Below, in pieces: positions 16,155 to 25,196 of a stretch of 64,000 bases of DNA (within the stretch, counting starts at the first letter, position 1; each line of letters starts with the position of its first letter). Origin of the DNA: JAAYUK01 sp964392915 (GTDB taxonomy: Bacteria; Nitrospirota; Thermodesulfovibrionia; Thermodesulfovibrionales; Dissulfurispiraceae); contig CAYMRS010000009.1 of NCBI GenBank assembly GCA_964392915.1, positions 4,876 through 68,875 on the forward strand, written 5' to 3'. The notes beneath the pieces are model-generated. The model did not search any database, was not told the origin of the DNA, and saw only the letters and a program-made list of their open reading frames with translations. The position numbers were made by a program, and so were the translations under genes.

Positions 16155-16247
16155 ATGGACTACCTGCTCGTCGGCATTGTCGCATTCGGCGCTATTTTTC
16201 TCGGCGTCATTATTGGAGCCAGGATCAGAAACAGAAGTAAGAAGTAA
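16155..16247 (+). CDS. Tiny single-helix membrane protein (30 aa)
   Basis: MDYLLVGIVAFGAIFLGVII, then a short Arg/Lys-rich tail ending RNRSKK. It starts at ATG 16155 behind AAGGAG (16141-16146), with a good spacer. Too short for most gene finders. It is the last gene of the first TauE operon. The strong SD and the inside-positive tail support a real membrane micro-protein; function unknown. Confidence 0.6.
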   Translation: MDYLLVGIVAFGAIFLGVIIGARIRNRSKK

Positions 16248-16672
16248 AACGTAAAAAAGCCCAGACCCTGCCGGTTGCTGTTCTGCACACCCGCCGTGCC
16301 TTATTGTCCTACAAGAAAAACTCCTACTTAATTCCATCCCGTCCGTGATAAAATTGGTACATTACGGAGCGCTTTTTGTTTTTATGCAATCAAAAGTTGC
16401 ATGTGCATGATTTAAGTGCGGCAGTATCGGATTCCTTGCAAAAGATAACTACTTGCCGTAAATGCATTTTCTGTAACAAGCCCGTAAGTGCTTATGCAAC
16501 AAAATGGTGCATTATGTGCGTCGATAATATGCAATGTGCGCTTCTGGCAAGGGATTCAGGAACTGGCACGCAACTTGATATAGAAGCCCGGCTTCACAAT
16601 TATACGGTCAGCGCGGTTATCGGAGGAATGACCCCGCACTACCCGAAAGAATATTCTGTGGGAGGTCGTAAG
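16248..16672 (+). promoter_or_regulatory. Long regulatory region before TauE copy 2, with repeated TGGTRCATTAYG motif
   Basis: 425 bases without a convincing gene. It holds three related sites: TTGGTACATTACG (16354-16366), a looser GTTGCATGTGCATG (about 16396-16409) and ATGGTGCATTATG (16504-16516), all upstream of a candidate sigma-54 promoter at 16564. This arrangement looks like enhancer sites for a sigma-54 activator. Confidence 0.5.
16564..16579 (+). promoter_or_regulatory. Candidate sigma-54 (-24/-12) promoter
   Basis: TGGCACG-N4-TTGAT: the -24 element matches the consensus TGGCACG perfectly, and the -12 element (TTGCW) is off by one base. Transcription would begin near 16590, about 80 bases before the TauE copy 2 start. 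An NtrC-type activator gene lies 5 kb upstream. Confidence 0.6.
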
Positions 16673-17953
16673 ATGAGCTTTCCAAGAAAGCTGTACGAGT
16701 GCATGATGGCAGCATCAATGCACTATGCGCGATGGGACTATGAAGTCTCCATGAACATTCTGCGCAGCAAGAAGCGCATGCTGGTGCTGATTGCACTGGC
16801 GGCACTTATCCCTGTCTTTTCACTTTACATTGCCGATGCATCGGAGTTGCTGGGCGGCAAGAAGGCATATGCCCCGTCATTCTATACGCCGGTCGTATTT
16901 CTTGTTTCAATTGCGGTCGGCTTCTGCGCCGGGCTGATTACCGGATGTATCGGCGCGGGGGGCGGCTTCATTATCACTCCGGCGCTTATGGCAGCCGGCG
17001 TCAAAGGCATTCTTGCCGTCGGAACCGACCTGTTCCACATCTTTGCAAAAGCGATCATGGGGTCGGTACTCCACAAGAAGATGGGCAATGTCAACATGAA
17101 GCTCGCGCTTTATTTTCTGTGCGGCTCCATTTTCGGCGCGACGCTTGGCGGATACATCCAGAAGACCATTTACGAAAAAGATCCGATTCTGAGCGACGCG
17201 GTAACCAGTATCATTTATGCATTGATTCTCGGGTTCCTGAGTTGGTATGGTGTTTCGGACTTCTTCAAGAAACGGAAATCCGGCGTGCAACCGGCCGGCC
17301 ACGGCCACGGGGGGGATGATGCGCCCAAGGTACCGAGTCCGACCGAACTGCCGGGCATTGCCGGAAAACTACAGGCTATCAGCATTCCGCCGATGGTGAA
17401 GTTCGATGAAGATATGGTGCCGGGCGGCAGGAGCATCTCGGGCTGGATTCTCGCCGCGGGCGGATTCATTGTGGGTATAGCTTCGGCAATGATGGGTGTC
17501 GGAGGCGGATTTATTACCTTTCCGATGTTTGTGTATGTCTTTGGCATTTCGACCTTCACGACAGTTGGAACCGATATTTTCCAGATTATTTTTACCGCCG
17601 GATATGGAGCTATCACCCAGTACGCCATTTATGGTTTCGTGTTTTACACCCTTGCGATGGGCATGCTGCTCGGCTCGCTGCTCGGCATTCAGATCGGTGC
17701 ACTGACAACAAAGGTCGTCAGCGGCATGACTATCCGTATGTTTTTTGTCGTAACCATTCTCGCCGGCTTTATCAACCGCTTTTCGACGCTTCCCAAGCAG
17801 TTTACGGACATGGGTTACCTTAACTGGCCCAAAGACCTCTGTGCAATTATTGAAACAGTCGGCAACTATCTGTTCTGGATTACGGTTATTGTCTTTGTTG
17901 GGTGGGTTATGTGGAGCTTTCTCAAAAACATCAAAACATTCAGGGAGGGCTAG
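16673..17953 (+). CDS. TauE/SafE-family exporter-like permease (copy 2)
   Basis: 426 residues from ATG 16673, six bases after GGGAGGT. A 50-residue N-terminal cytoplasmic stretch (RKLYECMMAASMHYARWDYEV) is unlike copy 1. Then about nine helices with the paired family motifs: GLITGCIGAGGGFIITPAL and later GIASAMMGVGGGFITFPMF, each followed by VGTD. A His-rich loop (GHGHGGDD) lies between the halves and could bind metal. The frame stays open 99 codons further upstream, but that stretch holds the promoter elements. Probable exporter of sulfur-containing anions. Confidence 0.87.
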   Translation: MSFPRKLYECMMAASMHYARWDYEVSMNILRSKKRMLVLIALAALIPVFSLYIADASELLGGKKAYAPSFYTPVVFLVSIAVGFCAGLITGCIGAGGGFIITPALMAAGVKGILAVGTDLFHIFAKAIMGSVLHKKMGNVNMKLALYFLCGSIFGATLGGYIQKTIYEKDPILSDAVTSIIYALILGFLSWYGVSDFFKKRKSGVQPAGHGHGGDDAPKVPSPTELPGIAGKLQAISIPPMVKFDEDMVPGGRSISGWILAAGGFIVGIASAMMGVGGGFITFPMFVYVFGISTFTTVGTDIFQIIFTAGYGAITQYAIYGFVFYTLAMGMLLGSLLGIQIGALTTKVVSGMTIRMFFVVTILAGFINRFSTLPKQFTDMGYLNWPKDLCAIIETVGNYLFWITVIVFVGWVMWSFLKNIKTFREG

Positions 17954-17956
17954 GCC

Positions 17957-18673
17957 ATGTTGATACGCGATAAAAAACACTTCGGTACGGGTGTTCTCAT
18001 GGCGCTCGCATTTTTTGGTCTCTTCGGGTTAATCATGTCGCCGATATTCGGCAACGGCATGAACGGTCTTGAGTTTTCAGACGATATGTTCAACAAGCTT
18101 TCAAAAGGCTCGGCCTATTTTGTTCCGAAAGTCTCCAAGCAGAATGAACCGTATATCGGAAAGCAGATTTCGGCGACGGTGAAGTACGAGAAGCCGGAGG
18201 ACGCAAAAACAGCGTCGGCTCTTGTTGCGATTGCCGGCGGCACGCCGGAACTGAGCGGGGGCGACCTCAAGGTGACCGGCGATATCGGAAAGATGCTCGC
18301 GGTCGTTATCCGCGACGGTGATCTCTTGTATAAAAACGACGGCGCAAAGCTGAAAGAGACCTATGGATATGATGAGCGCCAGGCCATGAAAAACTGGTGG
18401 ACCCTTCTGAGCAAGATCGATAAGTCGCTGCAGCTTTCAAGGGATTTTGAGAATGCAAAGATGATTAACGAAGTCAACAAGAAGGTTGTTGAGCCTGCAT
18501 ATAACTTTTATGGCATTCAGGCGCAGAATGTTACCGACCGTATCGGCATGATGACGGCTCTGCTCCTTTTTTATGTGTGTTATACCATCTGGTGGGGCTA
18601 TGCGCTGTTCCATCTGTTTGAAGGCTTGGGACTCACGGTTCACAAGAAGGTGAAAGTCAGAAAAGAGATTTAG
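17957..18673 (+). CDS. Two-helix membrane protein with periplasmic domain, TauE operon
   Basis: 238 residues. N-terminal helix (about 10-30, GVLMALAFFGLFGLIM) and C-terminal helix (about 195-225, GMMTALLLFYVCYTIWWGYALF) enclose a periplasmic domain of about 160 residues that begins GLEFSDDMFNKLSKGSAYF. It starts three bases after the TauE stop. Both termini are predicted to be cytoplasmic. No family recognised; position suggests a partner of the exporter. Confidence 0.75.
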   Translation: MLIRDKKHFGTGVLMALAFFGLFGLIMSPIFGNGMNGLEFSDDMFNKLSKGSAYFVPKVSKQNEPYIGKQISATVKYEKPEDAKTASALVAIAGGTPELSGGDLKVTGDIGKMLAVVIRDGDLLYKNDGAKLKETYGYDERQAMKNWWTLLSKIDKSLQLSRDFENAKMINEVNKKVVEPAYNFYGIQAQNVTDRIGMMTALLLFYVCYTIWWGYALFHLFEGLGLTVHKKVKVRKEI

Positions 18674-18684
18674 GAGGCGGAGCG

Positions 18685-19158
18685 ATGAAAGTGGTGGTCT
18701 CAATAGATGGTTCGAAATACAGCGACATGTGTCTTGCCGCGGCGGCCTTTCTCTGCAAGGACCGTGAGAATCTCGATGTCCATGTCATCAATGTATTACC
18801 GCACTTTTCAGACCTTGAGGTCGGGTTGTTGCCGGGCGACCGGGATACTACGCGCGATGATTTTGCGCAGCGTGCCGAACAGCTTCTTCGCGCGGCGATT
18901 GAGTTTCTTGAAAAACAGGGGGTAAAGAACGTCAAGGCCAGAATTATCAAAGGGCCGTCGCCTGCTGAAGCTATTGTGGAATACGCAGAGCAGGAAAAGG
19001 CCAACCTTTTGGTCATTGGCGCGCGCGGCGCTTCGGAAGGAGCGCGTTTTCTGCTTGGAGCTGAAGCTCCCAAGATTGTCAAAGATTCTCCGTGCTGTGT
19101 ATACGTCGTCAAAGAGAGCTGCATGGAGTTCTGCGCTGCTCCCAATGCCGGTTCGTAA
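18685..19158 (+). CDS. Universal stress protein, UspA family
   Basis: 157 residues with one Usp domain. It starts MKVVVSIDGSKYSDM and ends with the nucleotide-binding signature: VIGARGASEGARFLLGAEAPKI, i.e. G-x2-G-x9-G-(S/A), which suggests ATP binding. A short C-terminal tail carries two extra Cys residues (CCVYVVKESCMEFC). SD AGGAGG. Third gene of the copy 2 TauE operon; the same TauE-membrane protein-Usp order recurs at 25.8-28.0 kb. Confidence 0.9.
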   Translation: MKVVVSIDGSKYSDMCLAAAAFLCKDRENLDVHVINVLPHFSDLEVGLLPGDRDTTRDDFAQRAEQLLRAAIEFLEKQGVKNVKARIIKGPSPAEAIVEYAEQEKANLLVIGARGASEGARFLLGAEAPKIVKDSPCCVYVVKESCMEFCAAPNAGS

Positions 19159-19244
19159 CTTCTACTGCGTGGGGGAGATGAGAGAACATCCTTTCCTCCC
19201 CCGCGGTGAGCCGTGTTTAATCTGAATGCGTTATAATCTCTTTT

Positions 19245-21530
19245 ATGGATCATACGCCTCCGACCTGCAAGATCCCGAACGAGCCCGAACAGAGGCGCCA
19301 CACTGCTTTTGAGCGGTGGTTTTCTTTCTATACCCGGCATTACAAGCTGCTTACGTTTTTGGTTACCATTTTGATGCTTGCCGTCATCCTCCTACTCGGC
19401 TGGATTTCGTCGCAGGCGGTGCGCGATACCGTCATTGAGGACTTCAATAATCAGCAACTTGTCATTGCCCGCCATGCGGTGAGCATGATCGAGAACACTC
19501 TTGCCGATTTCAAACGTGAATTGACCCTTCTGAGCTTTTCCCCGGCGGTCCAATACTCTGAACGTGTTCAGATGCAGCGCCGCATTTCGATAGTCTATTC
19601 GAGTTTCCAGGACGACGGTATGCGGGAAATCCGCTATGTCGAGAAAAAATCCGGCAAAACGCATGTCATCAGCGCTGATGGTGCTCATATTGTTGAGCTT
19701 TCTGAGTCCGACGGTTCTTATCTTGAACAGGCTGGCCGTTCTGATCTGAAAAACAAACTGCAGATGAGCGACATTTTCGTGCAGCCGCTGAATGGAGGGC
19801 ATGCAACATTTTTTGTCATGGCAATGCCGGTCTGGCAGGTATCAGTTGATGATGCGCATCCTGTTGCCACGAATGATTTTGCCGGGGTGATTATCTTTGT
19901 CATCGATGCCTCGCGCCTGACGGGAAAGGTTGCGGGAGTTCTCCGTTCGGGTAAGACCGGCTACACTTGGGTTATTGATGATAAGGGTATTTTTCTGTAC
20001 CATCCGGAGGCTGACTTCATCGGGAAAAGTGCCATGGAAGCCCGCCGGGAGAAGAATCCCGCCATCTCCTTTTCCCGCATCAACGAAATCCAGAAGGAAA
20101 TGATTCTGACCGGCAAGGAAGGGACGAGCTGGTTTATATCGGGCTGGCACAGGGGGCAGCAGGGAGTAATGAAGAAGTTGATTGCGTATTCTCCGGTTTC
20201 TCTTGCCCGGAACGGTTCCGCCAAGCATTGGTCGGTTGCTGTGGTGGCTCCAATCAGCGAGGTAGAAGACGCTATCCACGATATTACGTTCCGTCAGGCG
20301 CTGATGCAGGGCGTTGCTGTCCTGATAGTCCTGATGGGCGGACTCACGCTGGTAAGTATTCTGGTTCGCTGGTCGCAAACGATTCAGCATGAGGTCGAGG
20401 GAAAGACCTGTGCGCTTCAAAAGTCTGAATATCGCTATCGGTCACTGATTGAACATGCCAAGGAAGTTATATTCACGATCGACCGAAACGGCCTGATTCT
20501 CTCGCTGAACAGCAGCGGTTGTTCCTTTTTCAAAATTGACCAGGCTGTTTTTTCCTCTATTTGGGTGCATGATCTTTTTGACGCACAGTCCGCAGCGGCG
20601 CAGATGGCAATTATAGAAAGAATATTTGAGCGCTCACTTGCCGAAGATGAAGTGACAAGTCAGGTTGCGATTGACGATGAAGAACGATGGCTCAGCATCA
20701 ACTATAGCTCACTTGCTGATGAGAAGGGCGCCGTGTACTCGGTGCTTGGCATCGGGCGCGACATCACCGAGAAGAAAAAACTTGAGCAGCGCATGTCACA
20801 TACGGAAAAGCTGGCGTCGGTCGGAACACTGGCCGCCGGAGTTGCGCATGAGATTAACAATCCTCTGGCGGTGATTCTCGGATTTACGGAGATAATGCTT
20901 GACCAGACGCCGCAGGATTCCGATAACTATGAACTGCTGAAAACAATAGAGCGGCAGGGGATGAACGCAAAGCGTATCGTCGAAAATCTGCTCGGTTTCG
21001 CAAGGTTTACCGAACACAAGGAGCAGGATGTCGACCTCAATGAAAATCTTGGATTGGTACTGAAGGTCGTAGCCAATAATCTGAATATCAACAAAATAAC
21101 TGTGGAAAAGAGGTTTGCGGACGATCTGCCTCACATTCAGGGAGACCCCGGGGAGCTGCAGCAGGTGTTTTTCAATCTTATCGCGAACGCTGCATCGGTC
21201 ATGAAAGGTTCTGGCGGTATTCTGACCGTTCAGACGGGATTCTCCAGCGTATCGGGGTGTGTTGAGATCCTATTTATTGACACGGGATCAGGAATTCCCC
21301 GGGAAGTGCGGTCCAAGATATTCGATCCATTTTTCACGACTAAGGAAGTTGGCGAAGGAACCGGCCTCGGCCTCTCCATTTCGTATGGTATTATAAGCAA
21401 GCACGGCGGTTCCATAACATTTGAGACAAAGACTGCGGAAGAATCCTCAGTGACCGGAACGAAGTTCATTGTTTCTTTGCCCGTAACTGCTCAGGACAAA
21501 CAGGAGGACACATGGCAGAAAAGTTGTTAA
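19245..21530 (+). CDS. Membrane-bound sensor histidine kinase with Cache and PAS domains
   Basis: 761 residues. First helix near 35-55, periplasmic double-Cache-like sensor to about 340 (YTWVIDDKGIFLYHPE), second helix about 345-368, PAS domain about 400-510, HisKA with phospho-accepting His535 (AAGVAHEINNPL), and HATPase with N box, DTGSGIP and GTGLGLSISYGII. It therefore autophosphorylates in response to an external ligand. Its 3' end overlaps the response regulator gene, whose product is the likely partner. Confidence 0.92.
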   Translation: MDHTPPTCKIPNEPEQRRHTAFERWFSFYTRHYKLLTFLVTILMLAVILLLGWISSQAVRDTVIEDFNNQQLVIARHAVSMIENTLADFKRELTLLSFSPAVQYSERVQMQRRISIVYSSFQDDGMREIRYVEKKSGKTHVISADGAHIVELSESDGSYLEQAGRSDLKNKLQMSDIFVQPLNGGHATFFVMAMPVWQVSVDDAHPVATNDFAGVIIFVIDASRLTGKVAGVLRSGKTGYTWVIDDKGIFLYHPEADFIGKSAMEARREKNPAISFSRINEIQKEMILTGKEGTSWFISGWHRGQQGVMKKLIAYSPVSLARNGSAKHWSVAVVAPISEVEDAIHDITFRQALMQGVAVLIVLMGGLTLVSILVRWSQTIQHEVEGKTCALQKSEYRYRSLIEHAKEVIFTIDRNGLILSLNSSGCSFFKIDQAVFSSIWVHDLFDAQSAAAQMAIIERIFERSLAEDEVTSQVAIDDEERWLSINYSSLADEKGAVYSVLGIGRDITEKKKLEQRMSHTEKLASVGTLAAGVAHEINNPLAVILGFTEIMLDQTPQDSDNYELLKTIERQGMNAKRIVENLLGFARFTEHKEQDVDLNENLGLVLKVVANNLNINKITVEKRFADDLPHIQGDPGELQQVFFNLIANAASVMKGSGGILTVQTGFSSVSGCVEILFIDTGSGIPREVRSKIFDPFFTTKEVGEGTGLGLSISYGIISKHGGSITFETKTAEESSVTGTKFIVSLPVTAQDKQEDTWQKSC

Positions 21531-21928
21531 TCGTTGATGATGAGCCGGATATGCTCCGGCTGCTCAGCATGATTGTCAAGGCGAATACTCCCTATGAATT
21601 TGTTACCACGAACAATCCGTCCGAGGCGCTGGAACTTGCGAGGCAAGGCGGATTCGACGTTTTGCTCACTGACCTCAAAATGCCGGGGCTTGACGGCATT
21701 GAGTTGCTCAATGCCGTGCGGAGCTTTGATCAGGATATCCCGATTATTATTATTACAGCATATGCTACCGCTGAATCTGCCGCCGAGGCCATGGATAAGA
21801 ATGCCTTTGACTTTATCACCAAGCCGTTCAGGAAAGAGCAGATAATTTTTACCATTGAAAAGGCGATAAAATGGCTCCGGACGCAGCGTGAAAACAAGGC
21901 GCTCAGGGAAAAGCTCGAAAAAAGCTGA
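21512..21928 (+). CDS. Single-domain response regulator (CheY-like)
   Basis: 138 residues. Receiver domain with acidic pair DDEPD (9-13), phospho-acceptor Asp54 (LLTDLKMPG) and Lys in FITKPF. After the receiver only a short basic helix (WLRTQRENKALREKLEKS) remains, so there is no DNA-binding output; it may act by protein contact or in a relay. It overlaps the kinase gene by 19 bases and has its own AGGAGG. Confidence 0.92.
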   Translation: MAEKLLIVDDEPDMLRLLSMIVKANTPYEFVTTNNPSEALELARQGGFDVLLTDLKMPGLDGIELLNAVRSFDQDIPIIIITAYATAESAAEAMDKNAFDFITKPFRKEQIIFTIEKAIKWLRTQRENKALREKLEKS

Positions 21929-21936
21929 AAAAACCA

Positions 21937-21976
21937 GTCTTTTCAGGAGCCTGCCAGGGCAAAGCTCCTGAAAGAC
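21937..21976. terminator. Bidirectional hairpin between convergent genes
   Basis: GTCTTTTCAGGAGC (21937-21950) pairs with GCTCCTGAAAGAC (21964-21976) with one bulge. It lies between the response regulator and the BON gene on the opposite strand; A/T runs flank it weakly. Confidence 0.5.
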
Positions 21977-21989
21977 GGCCTGCCGCGAT

Positions 21990-22304
21990 CTACCGGGGAG
22001 TCTGTATCAGGAGCCCGTTTCGCACTGACTTCACGCCCCGTGCAGACTTTGCATATCCAACGGCCTTGTCCACAGCCGCTTGGTTCTTCACGGTTCCGGT
22101 CAGCGTGACATTCCCTTGCGAAGAGTCCACATTGATTTTCCAATAACTGAGATCTGCGTCGCCGATGATTTTCTTGTTAATATCAGAGATGATCACTGCA
22201 TCGTCAATTACTTCCCCCGCTGTGCGACCACCACTTGAAGCGCAGCCAGCAATGAATGAAAAACAAAGACACAACGTCAGCACTGCGATAACGAGTTTTT
22301 TCAT
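21990..22304 (-). CDS. BON-domain lipoprotein (OsmY-like)
   Basis: 104 residues from the ATG behind GGGAGGGG; a 10-residue extension is open but less likely. Signal peptide with lipobox FIAGC (Cys about 20). One BON domain follows (about 38-104; DAVIISDINKKII, VTLTGTVKNQAAVDKAVGYAKSARGVKSVRNGL). BON domains bind membranes or envelope components; OsmY-type proteins act in envelope stress. Stands alone, convergent with the two-component genes. Confidence 0.88.
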   Translation of the reverse strand: MKKLVIAVLTLCLCFSFIAGCASSGGRTAGEVIDDAVIISDINKKIIGDADLSYWKINVDSSQGNVTLTGTVKNQAAVDKAVGYAKSARGVKSVRNGLLIQTPR

Positions 22305-22420
22305 AATCCCCTCCCTGACGAAGACTTCAGGCAATGATTTTTCACGGCGGGAACCCCGCTGAAATAACTATAGCATGCCGAACCCGAAGCTGCAAGAACG
22401 GCATCAGACAGACTGAAGTT

Positions 22421-25036
22421 TCAGTGTGCCGCAGCGTTCCCGGATGCCTTTACCGTGATGTGCTGCTTGATGAACTGCGCGATGTACCCGTTGGTGATGG
22501 CGTCGTTATACATGACCATATCAAGCTGTTTCGTGAAGACGGTAAACTTGCCCATGATCTCGAGTTTTTCCTGAATGGTCTCTTTTTTGTACTTCATGAG
22601 CGACGCTTCGACAACGTCATCTGTTGTCTTTACGTTGAAGTCCATATGCTTCAGAATTTCCGCAATCAGGCGCACACGGCGAAGCCTCCGGTCGATTGCC
22701 GCGCCGCCGCCCTTAAAGAAAAAACGGATGTAGTTGTCGTTGATGCTCTCGCCTGCAAACGCCTCGATTGTCGAAAGGTGATAACCGAGACGGATCGCAA
22801 AGGTCATATATTCACCGGTCAGGATTGCAAAGCTTTTTTCTGCCGCCCGGCGGAGTTGTTCTTCACTCGTCGTGGCTGTGTGGGCAATAGCTCCCATGAA
22901 GCCGGAGACATCAAACTGCTTGGCTTCCGGCCAGCGCATGGAGGTGAGCCCTTTAAAAAACGCTTGAAACGGCAAGCAGCGCACATGATCAATATTCAGA
23001 TGGTTGGGCGCTCCTTCGATTGCACCACCGAGGTCCAGGACCCAGATCTCTGTCGGAATCGCGGCAACCAACTTTTGCGATCCGACGTCATCCGCGGAGA
23101 TATACTCGATGTTGAAGAGTTCCCGCACCGCCATTTCGTGACAAAAACGGGTAATATCGTGCAATGTCCGGCAGGCCTCGGGCCTGAACTCCGGGTCTTC
23201 GGGGTCAATGAGGTTCAGCGGCGCAATCAGCTTCAGCGCTTTTTCGAGAGAGCGGAAGAGTTGGGTACTCTTGAACGGGTCTTCTTTGGGATTCGCAAAC
23301 TCCCGGAGTTCCTCGACCGTTCCTGCATAGACGTTGCAATGCACCGCGTCGACGGTTACCAGTTCCCCCTGCCTGAGCGAGGCTGTTGCGGTCTCCGCAT
23401 CAAGAATGGTCGGCACCTGGTATTCCCGTGCGAGAGATGCCATATGGCCTGTTACGCCGCCGACATCGGTAATGATGGCCGACGCCCGGTCCATTACCGT
23501 GACAAACTTCGTTGAGGTGTGTTTTGCAACGAGGACGCCGCCATCCGGAAACGAGTTGAGATCTTCATGGAGACGGACAAAATGAACCGGCCCGAATCCT
23601 ATTCCCTTGCAGGCTATGACACCTCGCGAGAGCCTGATCTCATAGCCCGGAACACGCATCGGAACCGCTTTTATCGGTTCTCTGGCATAGATATGCAACG
23701 GACGGGACTGCAACAATATCGGCTTGTCATCAGCGTCAACCGCCCATTCGATATCCTGCGGGCAGCCATAGTGCTGCTCAAGCGCATCAGCATAGGCCGC
23801 AAGCTGAGATATCTGCTCAGCCGTTATGGATTGACATCCGGCCTCCTGTGGTGTGAGCGGACGCTTTGCGATTCCGCCTTCAGGCGTGCAAAAGGCGGCA
23901 GTCTGCTGGCAGGTAGCGCCCTTTGTGGTTGAAATCTTCCCTGTCGATCGGGAGACCAGATGCGTTTCGGGCGTGACGGTTCCATCTACGACACCTACCC
24001 CGAGCCCATGAACCGCGCTGATAAGCACAGCTTCGTCTTTTGGATTGTTCGGATCCCGGGAATACATGACGCCTCCGGCTTTTGCGTCGATCATGCGAAG
24101 AACGCCGACCGGCATCGCCATGTCGAATTCCTGGAACCCCTTGGTTTTCCAGTAGAAGAGGGCGCGCTGATTAAACAGGCTTGCAACAACGTCTTTGTAC
24201 CGAGCCGGGATGTCGCTGCCCGCAACATTCAGCACTGTGGAATACTGTCCCGCAAAGCTGAATTCACCGTCTTCCTGAAGCGCGCTGCTGCGAACCGACA
24301 CCATCACCGGTCTGCCGACGGATTGTTCGAGTCGCTTATATGCCGCCGCAAGCCCGGTTGCAAGATCTTCGGGCAGTTCCGCACCGCGCACCATATCCTG
24401 TATGGCAGCGCTGGTTGCCTGCAGCGCCGCCAGATCACTGACATGCGCCTCATCGAGCTTTGCGGCTATTTTTTGGGAAAGCTCGTTATGCTCAAGAAAG
24501 CGCCTGAATGCGTATGCAGTTACCGCGAACCCCTCCGGTACAGGAATGGCCGCGCGTCCGAGCATCTCTCCAATGTTTGCCATTTTTCCGCCGACGCGAT
24601 CAGCCGCTTCTTTTGTCAATTCGGAAAGCGGAACAGTAAGTACATCTTCGACACCAGACCGCCGGCGACCGATAATGGCATTGATTCCGGCAGCAATTTC
24701 CTTATGACGTTCGATAAGAGAGGCATAATGGCTGTGACAGACAATGCTGAGGTTCTCAATCATCGCGCCGACGTTTTCGGCAACTTCCAGGGTCTTTGTC
24801 TCAACGTACCTGCGATCGAACAGATACTCGCCGGTGAGCTTCTCCCCGAGATCTGCCATGGCGGCGAGAGCGGCGTTGTTATGATCGAGCAATTGCCGGA
24901 ATGCGAAGAATCGCTCCCTGAACGGAGCCGAGGTATCATGGCTCGCGCGTTCTGAGTGATTCATGCTAAACATAAACTTGATATGATCCAGTATCTTCAT
25001 GTATTGGTGCCGTTCACAGCACTGACGAATCGGCAT
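22421..25036 (-). CDS. PEP synthase/PPDK-like dikinase without the usual PEP barrel
   Basis: 871 residues (or 859 from a second ATG at 25000). An N-terminal helical region (1-130) is unlike the family. The ATP-grasp PEP/pyruvate-binding domain (about 145-470; GGKMANIGEM, VSVRSSALQEDGEFSFAGQY, DIEWAVDADDKPILLQSRP) and the phosphohistidine domain with catalytic His (DVGGVTGHMASLA, about 550) are present. The last 280 residues are not the PEP-binding TIM barrel of the classic enzymes but an alpha-rich domain I do not recognise. Thr two residues before the His could be a PpsR target. Exact reaction unknown. Confidence 0.85.
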   Translation of the reverse strand: MPIRQCCERHQYMKILDHIKFMFSMNHSERASHDTSAPFRERFFAFRQLLDHNNAALAAMADLGEKLTGEYLFDRRYVETKTLEVAENVGAMIENLSIVCHSHYASLIERHKEIAAGINAIIGRRRSGVEDVLTVPLSELTKEAADRVGGKMANIGEMLGRAAIPVPEGFAVTAYAFRRFLEHNELSQKIAAKLDEAHVSDLAALQATSAAIQDMVRGAELPEDLATGLAAAYKRLEQSVGRPVMVSVRSSALQEDGEFSFAGQYSTVLNVAGSDIPARYKDVVASLFNQRALFYWKTKGFQEFDMAMPVGVLRMIDAKAGGVMYSRDPNNPKDEAVLISAVHGLGVGVVDGTVTPETHLVSRSTGKISTTKGATCQQTAAFCTPEGGIAKRPLTPQEAGCQSITAEQISQLAAYADALEQHYGCPQDIEWAVDADDKPILLQSRPLHIYAREPIKAVPMRVPGYEIRLSRGVIACKGIGFGPVHFVRLHEDLNSFPDGGVLVAKHTSTKFVTVMDRASAIITDVGGVTGHMASLAREYQVPTILDAETATASLRQGELVTVDAVHCNVYAGTVEELREFANPKEDPFKSTQLFRSLEKALKLIAPLNLIDPEDPEFRPEACRTLHDITRFCHEMAVRELFNIEYISADDVGSQKLVAAIPTEIWVLDLGGAIEGAPNHLNIDHVRCLPFQAFFKGLTSMRWPEAKQFDVSGFMGAIAHTATTSEEQLRRAAEKSFAILTGEYMTFAIRLGYHLSTIEAFAGESINDNYIRFFFKGGGAAIDRRLRRVRLIAEILKHMDFNVKTTDDVVEASLMKYKKETIQEKLEIMGKFTVFTKQLDMVMYNDAITNGYIAQFIKQHITVKASGNAAAH

Positions 25037-25196
25037 GGCTGCCTTTTTTTATGTTAGCATAGCGACAGGGGAGGAGCAAAGAAAAACAATATAAGATTTT
25101 TTTAAACACCGCAAGCCAAAACTAATTTGCGAACGCATTTGCCGATATACTATGATGTCAAGTAATACTTGATGGACCATGACGCTCGGAGGCACT

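Noticed and set aside
16376..16672. Upstream open frame of TauE copy 2 with a zinc-finger-like CxxC pattern
   Set aside because: It covers the sigma-54 promoter and repeated sites, has no SD, and is not part of the permease fold; GGGAGGT marks ATG 16673.
22334..24955. Long plus-strand open frames opposite the dikinase gene
   Set aside because: They are antisense shadows of a well-supported coding sequence and show no domain.
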